A stretch of 64,000 nt of DNA, from contig NC_091868.1 in NCBI RefSeq assembly GCF_019399895.1, forward strand, positions 1,784,499 to 1,848,498. The letters run 5' to 3'. Below are positions 47,504-58,225 of this stretch, one piece after another. How positions within the stretch are numbered: the first letter of the stretch is position 1; every line of letters starts with the position of its first letter. The position numbers were made by a program, and so were the translations under genes. Below the pieces are notes generated by a model that searched no databases, was not told the DNA's origin, and was given only the letters and a program-made list of their open reading frames with translations. The stretch is from Cardiocondyla obscurior. Its lineage: Eukaryota; Arthropoda; Insecta; Hymenoptera; Formicidae.

Positions 47504-48154
47504 CTTCGGGAGGCTCTGTCTTAAACGTGAAACTACGGTGAGATATACCGGAACGCACGCACTCTCCCCGGTAAGAATCTTCTCCTCACCGTAAGACGGG
47601 CGACGAACAAAAGTGTCAAGTTCTAGTTATTTCGATACGAAAGAGTCGTCTACTGATTTGTACGCGACGACGATCGACGGGACGGGCCGTGATATTTGAC
47701 AACACGCGAGGAGACGGAGCTTATCGGAAGGTCGGCACGGAAAGGGAGAAACGGAGAGGCAAACGGAAAGAGCCGGTCAAGCCGTGCCAGAGAAGCACAG
47801 ACCTCGAGAAGGCGTACACACTCGCGTTCGGGCGCGTTCGTTCTTTTTTATCGCTGCTCCGGGGACACGTGTCGACCGGGACACGTCCTGCTTCTTAACG
47901 CGTGGGTGCTTCAGATGCGAGCTACGACGGCGACGTTCGCGTACGGTCGCAGTGGCAGTTTTATTGTGTTCTGAGGAGTTTTGTTTCCTTCCCCTCACCC
48001 CGCCGTCTCCCGCGCGCAACCGCCGACGCGATTCCTCGCTTCGTTTCTTTTTTTCGCCGCCGCCACCGTCGCCGAGGGACGTGAACAGGAGAGAAAAGGA
48101 TCGGACAAACGGGCTCTGAGTACTAAGTGTGTTTTTGTGCGACACCTGAGGAAC
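47490..48154 (+). other. 5' UTR of the gene starting at 48155, possibly alternatively spliced
   Basis: About 650-670 nt of GC-rich leader lies between the initiators and the ATG. It contains three donor-like sites, CTACG/GTGAGA (GT at 47538), CCCCG/GTAAGA (GT at 47571) and ACC/GTAAGA (GT at 47591), so a shorter spliced leader is possible. Acceptor-like CAG or GAG sites occur before 48100 but none is outstanding. Several upstream ATGs, for example near 47911, could act as upstream ORFs. The last in-frame stop before the start is at 47972. Confidence 0.4.
47534..47593 (+). repeat. 9-bp inverted repeat bracketing splice donors in the 5' UTR
   Basis: TACGGTGAG (47534-47542) is exactly complementary to CTCACCGTA (47585-47593). 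The left arm contains the first donor-like GTGAG, the right arm overlaps the third (GTAAGA at 47591), and the second (47571) is in the loop. An RNA stem here would hide two sites and expose one. Confidence 0.6.
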
Positions 48155-48214
48155 ATGTCGACCGCCGTCATGAGTAACACCTCCATCTTCGAGTGCAGCG
48201 AGCATCTCTTTAAG
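48155..48214 (+). CDS. First coding exon of an unidentified gene (20 codons)
   Basis: The ATG at 48155 in the context GGAACATGT starts MSTAVMSNTSIFECSEHLFK. The exon ends after codon 20 at TTTAAG/GTAAGA, a near-perfect donor, so the intron is in phase 0. A second in-frame ATG at codon 6 is an alternative start. The exon lies downstream of a CpG-rich promoter with tandem initiators, and codon choice is GC-rich like constitutive insect exons. No signal peptide or domain is visible in 20 residues, and I do not recognise the protein. I found no credible exon 2 in the remaining 15.8 kb, so the first intron is very long. That is common for insect developmental or neuronal genes (family knowledge, not shown here). 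If the donor is unused, the frame would run on to 48370. Confidence 0.55.
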
Positions 48215-50738
48215 GTAAGACTATGCCTCATTTATTCCGATCTACGCTCCCGCGCGTTATTTACAACTTGTTATCGCGCGTCGCTGCCCGAGTCACTTCA
48301 ACGGTCACCGATAAGCAGATTTTATTTTTCTTTTCCCCGATTATTATTCGAAACATTTGCGCGTGCTTGATAACAATGTGCACAAAGAAACGACGACGTA
48401 GACATTTCGCCACGCTAGGCTCTCGTATTGTAAACGTTGACCCTTGAAGGGTACTGGATAGAATATTTTGCAATACCGAAGGATATAAATATAACTAGGA
48501 CTCCCTACTGGACTTTTTTTTTTTTCTCTTTTTTTTTTCTTTCGAAAATTCTCTTTGATGTATTATTCTTCGCTTTGTCCCACGTGCCGTTCCATTTGAG
48601 AGTAGCTTGCAGCCGGATATCCGCAGGTAGATTTTTCTACTCCGGCAGGTATACATTGGACGAGCAACAAATGCGAATTTCAGCAAAACATGCATTGGCT
48701 CGCTCGGCAGAACTTGGTGTAGAAAGAAATTTAGTTGAATAAGCCATATCTCGCATTGATTTGCTCGCACGCATATATTTTCGAAAAGAAAAAGAGACAA
48801 AGAGATGGAGAGAAAGAAAAAGTAGATGGCTCGGTTTTGTCGTGCGATTTATAAATTATTATCAAGTAGAATTTTGCAGAAAAAAAAACATTTTTTTCAA
48901 ATCAATCGTTTTCAGTTAAATTATTTTAATATAAAAAAATAAACTTGCTTTTTTCGGAGCTAAAAATTTTCACCGTTAAAAAAAGAAAAACTTTTTTAAT
49001 TTTACACGTACGCTTATTGATCGTAAATTCTCACAATTTTTTTTTTCCTTTTTTTTCTTTCTTTTTTGGGATTGAAGGGCCGATCGTAGCCAGTCCTTCC
49101 GCACGCGTGTAATTATACGAACCGCGTCGATCTATCGATCTTTTTCTAATGTTTTATTTTCGCGGGAGATTATTTCACGCGATGAGGAGCGAAGATAACC
49201 GCCGACGGGATATTAAAATCCTTGATCGTATCGTTTCGGAACGATGTTCCCGGGTGAGTGAATCTCGAGCTCCATGTCGCACCGTCATTTGCGTTTTCTG
49301 AGGGGAGGGGCAGGAGGCCGCGACACGCGCGATTTCAGATCTTACCGTGACACGGGAACAAACGCTCGTAACCCGAGATAGAGCGTGGGCATGCGAGCGG
49401 GAAAAATATCGGGCAACGGGTGACTGGATCGAGAATGGAGAACCTTAGAGCGCCAACGCTCGCCTATGTTTGTGTGCCTAATAGGCGCTGCGCCGCTAGA
49501 AACAGCAAGAAAATATCGACATTTAGAAAGCGAAAGAAATTTTCTCCGGGATATCGGCAGGTGTATCGTGATTTGAAACGCGACGCTTATTGACCGCCGG
49601 TGGTTTCTCGATGTATAAATCGTTTTTTCCAACCTCGTCGTACCCCTCCGCCTTGCGACATCCCGGGTGTTGCCGACAATTGCACCGCATTATCAATCGC
49701 GAGACGAAACGCCGAAGTACCCGGTGGTACAGGATTTCGCAACGGATAATTCACGAACCTCTAAATCGGGGACCGCGGTTGCCTAATCGCAAATACGTTT
49801 TTGATCAACGCTTGGACGCCGTTATCGGAATTGTCTCATAAGTTAAATAGAGATGACAAATTACATGTACGATGTATTCGAAAATTTATCGTGTTAAAAT
49901 TTTCTTATCAGTTTATTAGTATTATCTTGTCAGATATGCATAATCTGGAAGTATCAATATTTTTAACGGATATATATCGATCGCTATCTGCATTCGAATT
50001 GTAATGCGATACAATAGCGAGTGTTTTTCGAGAGTTTTCTTTGCCGATTCAAGTGTTTTCTCGATCATTTTAAATGACAAGTTCACGAGGTCCGTTCTCG
50101 AGCAGCAAATTAAAAAAAAAAAAAAACACTGTTGGAAAAATAGTCGAAACGCGATTGTTGAATTTACCGTTTGAACGCAGGGCGCATACGTGATTCGAGG
50201 TGTCGGCGAGTTGAATTTAATTTGAGGGGCTCGCGAATTTATTACTACCCGGCGAGATCGAAACCAAATCGTCAGTCGAATGTTATTAACAGTAATCGCT
50301 ACCAGTCACGCGCCGTATTCTCCGTTTCGCGTCGATAAGTCGAAAGGCCTTCATCATTCGGCCGGGCGGTCGCGCGTTCTCGCACGACGTAAATAAAAGG
50401 CCATCGCGAGTCGAGCTAGAGGAGACTCTCACCTTAGAGAGAACTAGGCACAACACTCTCTTTGGTTTCTCCTCCGATGAGTGAATTTCTCTGTGTGACG
50501 GCGAAGTCAGTCCTTCTCGTCGAGTCTCACTACCGCCTCTCGTCGATTTAAAAAGAAATGCAGAGTAAAGGCAATTTCTTCGATTTCGTACATCGCTTCG
50601 ACGCACGTCGACGCGACATTGTTACGAGTCCGCTAACGAGCGGATGGTTTCTCTGAAAATAAAATTAATAAAGAAAATAGAGAACCGTGTTCTTGATCCG
50701 CAAATAAGGTATTATTTCAATGTCGTATTACGTGTTAA

Positions 50739-50800
50739 TTTTTTTCTTTCTTTTTTCTTTTTTTTTTTTTTCCTTCTCTTTTTTTCCTTCTTTTTTTTTT
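50739..50800 (+). repeat. 62-nt uninterrupted T/C tract
   Basis: Every base from 50739 to 50800 is T or C, mainly T. It is followed by ACG with no AG acceptor close by, so it does not mark an obvious splice site. It is the longest clean pyrimidine tract I saw in the window. Confidence 0.8.
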
Positions 50801-51505
50801 ACGTGGAGGATGCGATCGGTATCGCACGTGTCACACGATGAGAATTCGCGCGCTATTCTTACGCGCGGAATCGCACTGGTACTCGGTGGTACCGCTTACG
50901 GATGCGAGTGTATTGGTGCGTGTTAAATTAACAAATGCGCTCCGTCTCACTCGCGATTGCGTTCTTGCCGCGCGCGTTCTCGATCGCGCACCGTCGTGGA
51001 ACACGACGAAGACGGGGAAAAAAAAAGCTGCATTTATTACGCGACCCGGCTCAGTAGCGTTCCTCTCGAGCGTTCCGGCAAATGTATATGAATATCTCGC
51101 TTGGAAAAACGCGAATGTACATTAACGGTGACGCGACATTAAACGAGCCTTGGCTCTCTGGCGGAACAAAGCAAATGTGTCGTTAACAAACTGTTTCGCG
51201 AGTCGTGCTTATTAAGCGTAATTTTACTAATGAAAAGGAAAGGAGCGACGTGGGATGACAATCTGATGCTTTTGTTATCGGGATTGCTATTTTCTCTTCG
51301 CGGCAACCGGCACGTCGGTGAGTCTTTTGCTGAGGACTTTCTAAATATTACATGCACGCTTATACGGTTTAACGAATAAAATAACGATTAATTAACGCAA
51401 TAAGCGTGATGCTTTGAATAAAAAAAATTCCTGTATTGGAATTCAATATCTAAATGGTTAGATAGACTGTTGAAGTCGCGTTCTCTTTCGGTAATTCTCA
51501 AGTTT

Positions 51506-51518
51506 CACGTGCCACGTG
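51506..51518. promoter_or_regulatory. Paired CACGTG E-boxes
   Basis: CACGTG at 51506-51511 and 51513-51518 are separated by a single base; the second sits in the palindrome CCACGTGG. Such doublets are bound by bHLH factors (MYC/MAX, CLOCK/CYCLE types). This one lies inside the putative first intron, and the same core occurs in the palindrome at 47361-47372. Confidence 0.35.
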
Positions 51519-53759
51519 GATGGTGCGATACGTTTTTGCATGTTTGTACCGTGTGCGGTTTTGAGTATTTACGTACGCTGCCGATCTGACCTCGGCCTAA
51601 ACTGTCTGCTTGCCTCATTTGCGTGATCCATTGTGCGAAATTCGGTACGATAAGCCCGTTCCACCGGCACGGTACATTCTATCCGGATTATTCCGATTCA
51701 ATGAAATGTCTGTTATAATTGCGTAATATAATCAGATAGAGAATAGGACTCGATAAAGTAAATACTGGGTAAGAAGCATTTTAAAATGTTCCGACATACA
51801 TCATATAATTAACAGACGATATAATATTACGAAAGAACGATTACGATCTCTCCATAAACATCGTTTTCATCCGTTGTTTATCCTTCGCTCGTCCATTACA
51901 GAGAATAATACAAGGATACGGCGTTGCTTCATGCAGAAGTATTGCGAAACCGCCATTTTCCCGACGCGTATACGATGCGATATCGCCCGTGCGTTATCGT
52001 CGCTGTAACTGATACTCGAAAGGCTCAAGCGAATGAAACATCGACAGGCCGGTGCTTTGTGTAGCCTCTTGTCTTATTCAATTCGACGTATGGTTCGTTG
52101 TAACGCGCATACGGGAAATCGATTGTTCGCATGCGCATTCGGCATGGAATTCTCAATCTTTCTTGGCAAAAAAAAAAGACAGAAAAAAAAAGAAAAGAAA
52201 AACATTGCCACCGGCGTTTCTTTTAACTTTATTTGCGGTTGAAAGGGCGTCCAGTCGTTCTCGAACATCTTGCATCAAGCGCGCGGAAGCAGAAAGAACG
52301 TCGCGACAATCCTGTCGACGTGTCACCGCTAACTTTATTTTTTTTTTTTTTGCAAGCGTACCCATATGTCGTTACGCGTCTCTTCGTCGCGTAATTATGC
52401 GTGGCGCCCGCGCGCGCACGTGGTATCATGCGATTTCCGGTCCGCGACTGCGCGCCGCTGGCTCACTTGTCATTTCCCGTCTTATCATTCGTATACGATT
52501 AAGCGTACGCGAATTCTGCAAAAGAAAAATAGGAAAGAGAGAGAGAGAGAAACGGACTGCCTCGGAAATAATTGTCGCGCGATGCCACTGCCACGTCGAC
52601 CTTTGTTAATGATGATAGCCCGCGCATAATCTGCGAGAAATCAAATCACGATACCGCAAACGCGCAAAAACAGTCTTTGTTTATTTGCGATAGCGCGAAT
52701 GCGTCATTTAACGTAAAATACGTACTTTTTCCACATGCGCGACGGCAAGAATTTATTTTACCGATATTGCTTTCGCAATTGTAGATACGTGCTGCCGTCG
52801 TGATATGATTACTCGGTACTTTCTGCAGTCCCTGGGAAATATTTTTTTTTTTTCCCCGTTTGGATATCGCGGCGCTCGGTTTTTAATTCGGTCGCAAGAT
52901 TCATAGTTTATGACATGTTTCCAGACGATAGTTTTTGCTATAAATTTTTTTTTTTTAGATATTTTCTTTTTCCTTTCAACCTTGTGTTTCGCTGCGGATG
53001 TGTCTCTCTTTTTCTCCCTTTTGGACGATAACCGCGCGTAACTTTCCTCGGCAATTTCTCCTCGGCTCGATTTCGAAACTCGTTCGATCAGGTGGACTTT
53101 CGACTTTCGATATTTCGATGGCCACGAGCGCAGTCAAAATCATCTTGACGAGATGTGAAAATTTTTGGTAGGAAGAACACCATGCGTGACTCATTATTCC
53201 ACTGAAAAAAAAAAAAAAGAAAAAAAATCAGTTCCTTTTGTAAGTTTCCACGTAGATTAATTCGATCGGTTAATTTGAATCCGAATGTTAATTAGGTCTC
53301 AACGACGTTTCGGTCATTCGATGAAACACCGAACGACCTGATGAGTCACTTCGAATTGCTCACTATACATATATGCGAGACAATTAGATTATCAGGAAGT
53401 TGAGTCAGACGTAAAAAATAAAACTAAACAATTGAAGCAAATAGCTCTGTACTTTACTGCAATATAATTTTAAGTAAATGAAACGGCTAGGAAGCGTTTC
53501 CCGATAACGTTCTTGTATGAAACAAATCTGAGATTAGGAAAAGTACGCGTTTCCGTATTTAACGTTTACGAGCAGCCTGGCCAGTCCGATTGATACGACT
53601 TGCGGAGTCCGTGTGTATCTAATATAGGCACCTCTTTCGACACCCTCTCGCGGAGCAGGCTCTCGGGAGCAGAGATACGTACGCGCGGCAACAGAATCCT
53701 TAAGATTTTTCTAAAAGCGAAAACCTCGCCCCGAGCGCGCGGCGTGCCCGTACATTGGC

Positions 53760-54067
53760 AGCGGCAACAAAAAGCCGCTTGGTGAACGCGAGCTATGAAG
53801 AAGGGGCGTAGGAACCTGTTGCTTCAGGTTTGCCAGTGGTGAAGGAGTGATCGAGAGAATGAAAGGGAGCAGAGAAGGAAGGAGGGACACCCGGGGAACC
53901 CCTCTTTGTGCACCGATCTGCCCCTGTGCCTCCTGTGCCCCGACTCTGACCAGCATTGGCGTAGCGTGCTCTCGTAGCCCTCCTCCTCCTACTCTTTTGT
54001 ATTCCCTGGGCTTCCCTTCGGCACGACAAATTTTCCCATATTTTTGAAAAGATCCGCTGCACGGATC
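53760..54067. other. GC-rich intronic block with four short hairpins
   Basis: Perfect arms: AGCGGC/GCCGCT (53760-53779), AACCTG-ttgctt-CAGGTT (53813-53830), GGGG-aa-CCCC (53893-53902), GATCCG-ctgca-CGGATC (54051-54067). The block (about 53590-54110) is GC-richer than its flanks, and the minus strand is open for 132 codons over 53711-54109 with Pro/Ser-rich, unrecognised sequence. It could be a conserved regulatory block or simply GC-biased DNA. Confidence 0.25.
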
Positions 54068-57000
54068 ACAAAAGGATAACGCGAAGAACCCCGGCCGTTT
54101 CTTCTGCAACTCGTTGCATCGGCTTCTGAAACTGCTTTTTCGCGAGGCATTGTGAGGCAGGTTCGGCCGGTTTTTACACCGAGATTTCTGTGCGATCCCG
54201 ATCTTTTAGGCGGTTATGGCCTGTTTTCGTCTGTCAGGAATACTTCTCACGATGCAAAAATGCCCGAGTTTCAGATACGTTTGTAAAAAGTTCGATAATC
54301 CTGACGAAATCATTGCGTAGCCGACGTTAGGCTTTATTAATTTTGTAAAAATTAAAATACAAATATTAATTTACACGTGGAATGCTTCGAAAGATATTTA
54401 AATCACATTTTTAAATTAATTTAAATTAGATTTTAATTAGATTTGAATTTTTATTGGTAACAATGGGATTTGCCCGCAACGTTGCAAAGCGGTTTACATT
54501 CGTCGTTATTTTTCATCGTAAATTCGTGACAGGCTACGCAAACGGCAACGGGTTCTCTTCACGATAAAGCCCGACCCTTTTTCCGTATTCATGAAAAGGG
54601 ACTAGCGAACAAAAGACATAGAAGGAAGGACACGAGCCATTTCCGCGCACCTTGCACTTTCTGCATTAGCTCGCCTTCGTTGGCTTACTCCTCTAACGTC
54701 AGCTTAATCTTTCGCAATCCGAGATAATTTGGAGAAATTATATCACATTAAACGCCCTATGTTTACGACAACATTGTCACTGTTGCGTAACGTAATGGAT
54801 TTTTTTTTTCATTACGTGCAATAACACGTTATATAATCAAAAAATATTGAAAACTTGCGGAATGGAAGTCATTAAAAGTAATTTTAATTATTTTACGTTC
54901 GAGACGTTTGAATTTTTAGATTCTTTTATTTATAAAGTGGTGCCGTTTTGCATAAAGTAAAATTATTAATTTTCTTTGATTTATTATATTTCTTTAAAAA
55001 AAAAAAAAAGAAAATAAGAGTTATGATATTTTTGTATCAATTGTGAAATGTTAATGCAACGATCGTATGATAAGCACTGGTATCGATTATTGAGTTTCAA
55101 AGGGTTAAATTTTATCTTATACGAGAGAAAGCGAGAGTACCGGGTCTCTCGACGGCTCTCGATTTCACTTTCACGCTTGATTTACACGATGATTCTCCAA
55201 GTTGTCGATACGAGTTGTTTCGGCAATCCATTGATTATTACGCTCTAAGATAAATCCGAAAGTAATTTTCGTCTCTGCTTGCACGTAGCAAAACCGAATC
55301 ATTATTATTTTACTGATTATAATGCAATCACAGACGTTACGTCTTCTGTTAAATTTATTTAATAAAAAGAATAAATTTCTTTTTCTTTTAAATTTAATTT
55401 TAAAAAGACTGAGAATAGAAAAAAAAAAGTCTGAGGAACATTTAGGCCATTACATACGGCACGTTATTATTGTAAGTCACGTCGGCTTGAAAGTATTTAA
55501 TTAAAATCCATTACTGCTGTATAAAATTTGTTTCTTCGCTCTTGACGCTGCGATGAATTAAGCTGAACCACGTGGAAGAGTTAACAAACGCGCAATTTAA
55601 TTAAGGCTAGAAGAAATTTCCCTGACTTACAGCCGTTATACTTTCTTCCTGATTAAAATTGCTAATTGCTAATCTTCGTATACACCCGTTCCATATGCCA
55701 TTATTATATGTTGCATTTTATCGATGCTATTTATCTTGCGGCCGGCAACGTTAAGATATCAATGATAAATTACACGGATTCGTCCGCGTGAATATTTGCG
55801 ATTTTTTGCAATATTAAATTGCATCGCAGTTTCCGTTCGCTTAAATTACTCGTTCGAGCTCGTCTGTTCTTCCACGAAAAAAAAAAAAAAAAAATCGCTG
55901 ACCAATTTTTGGTCATTTGACGACAGCGTTCATATTTCCTGCTACAGTATATTTCCTGTCTCCAATTTTGATTTACGAAGTGTGTTCTCTTGTGCTTCTT
56001 ATGAAGTAATAAAGCGGAGGCTCGGCGTTATTTAAAAATTATTTCACGACGAGAAAGTGTGACGTAAGCGATTAATAATTACCGTTAATAATTGTAAATT
56101 TGTCCTGTCCAAACGGGAAACGGCATGAAGCAGAACTCGGTGTTTTCTGATCAGCTGTTACTTCGATCGAATTATAAAAGTTATAGGAAAGAAAATTTGC
56201 GGCAACTCGAGGAAAAAAAAAAGTATGTTGCGTGCATATTTTTATTACACTTTTTATTACGATTTACAAAAGAAAAGATAAAAGCAGTAATCCGTAAACG
56301 TATTTATTGACTATTATCACTGCCTGTCACCTTGGTCATGCTTATGATACTTGGAATTGAAGCGCTGAAAATTAAACGGGCCAGTGAAATCGCAATTTTG
56401 TTAAAGAAATAAAAAAAGAAAAAAAAAATAGATAAGATATACTCTCTGCACGAGACGTGTTTGGCAAAACAAGTTAAGTCGGTTAAATCTGAAATCGTGC
56501 ATCCGTAATGCGATGTACTCTGTACATCCTTAAATGTGAGTCTGCGATTTGAATTTACATACGGGTAAAAAGACGCGTTTCCTTTTACGAGCTAGCGTAA
56601 GACAAAGTCCCGATTATTACGGTCGAAGCGCCATTAATTCCACGATAGTAGTAAAGAGCGAAATAATACGCATGCATTAATGCGAAACGGAAATGTATAT
56701 CGGTGTATCGCTTCTGGCGAAATAATTGTCTGTATTCACCGTTTGCTTTCGAGATGATCGTACATCGAAACTTACAGTACCAGATCGCACGTGACTGCAA
56801 TCAAGTGTTTTCCACGGTTCGTACCGATGCCGGAAACGCTGTATTACCGTTAATTCGTTCCGTGATACCGGCGATATGCCAACTCGGTTATTTTTCTGTC
56901 GCGGACGATCATCGGAAATAATTGAAGCTGTCTTTTATACGCTTCCTTATACATATATAAGCTTAGGTATTGCACGCGTCAGCATTAAGATTTCTTATCT

Positions 57001-58179
57001 GTCGACGAGGGGTTTTTTTATTTTTATTTATTTTTTTTTTCTTTGGAGACGCGAAATTGCATTCCTCTTCCTCTCGCCAGGGAAGTTTTTCAAACGTATA
57101 AAATCTTGTACGTTCACGATTATTTTATTTCGCGCATTCTTTTCGAAATTGCAACAACAAAGTATTGAATCGTCAATCGTGTATTAATAAATTTCAGTTA
57201 TAAATTTTTTTTTATATTATTATCGCTGGATTATGCATTCGAAATTAAGCGGCTCGTTTCTGGTACGTTTGTAATAAATAGTACGAGGGTAATCGTAAAA
57301 TATTTAATCTTTTACGCAAGTGTATAAAAAGAACGAGGGACATTTCCTCTCTGATCGACACACGCGCTCATTTCACGACCACAAATAGTTCTCGGAATGA
57401 TTCCACCTCCGATCGCGTATTTCCCAGTATAAAGTGACTTGATCGTGCATAAAAATCGCGGATCGCCTTCGATCGTCCGATGTTTGTCGCATAATGACGT
57501 GGCGTCTCGGTGTCGCTCGTCGAGGATGAAAAACCGCGGAGTTTGCGGGCTTGAAAGTCTCCCACGTTCTTTCTTCCTCGGCTTTCTGCGAAAAAGAGCA
57601 AAGCGGGAGAGAGTACGAGTACGGAGGTAGGAGCGTGGGGTCACGACGGGGAGAAAGAGAGAGAGAGGAAAAAAAAAAAAGAAGCGGAGCGAGAGACGCG
57701 AGAGACAAAGGAGCCCAGGGAGAGCCGGCGGCTTGAAAACAGGCGCAGCCCTTCTTCGTGAATGTAAACGCGCACGCACACGTACGCGCAATACAGTGAC
57801 GCATCGGCGCATTGCGAATGGCGTATGCACCCGCGCGTTGTGTATGCAACGGCCGCTCGTAAACGCACGTGTGCCCGCCACGCACGTCTTTTACGCGCAG
57901 GAAAGTCTTGGCGGTCACGCGGCCGACCGACGCCTGAATCACGCGTCTTATTTTACGAGCGGCCGGGGCCTTGCACACGCGTATTTTAGTATATCCATAT
58001 ATCATCCGCGTGTGTTCACCGCACACGCGGGAGCATCAATGTCGCCTGACACTCGACCGGTTGCGATAGTTAAATTTCTCGGCCATATTTGAGAAACCTA
58101 TATCTTCACTTACGCAATCAACGGCGCGGTTGAAATTACTTTATCTTACGAGAAAGCGGTTTTGAAGCGTTTGATGCAA

Positions 58180-58225
58180 TTTTTTCTTTTTTTTTTTCTT
58201 TCTTTTTTTTTCTTTCTTTTTTTTT
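58180..58225 (+). repeat. 46-nt T/C tract
   Basis: All bases are T or C, with CTTT-type periodicity. It is followed by ACGATC with no acceptor AG nearby. Confidence 0.75.

Noticed and set aside
47777..48205. 142-codon minus frame antisense to the 5' UTR and first exon
   Set aside because: Open because of GC-rich composition; it is the shadow of the leader and exon on the + strand.
52052..52609. 185-codon plus frame
   Set aside because: Runs through A/T homopolymers translated as Lys and Phe runs, starts on a non-ATG codon, and has no recognised domain.
57373..58026. 217-codon minus frame and overlapping frames on other strands
   Set aside because: GC/CpG-rich and purine-rich DNA open in several frames on both strands, with a homopolymer-like FFFF stretch; not protein-like.
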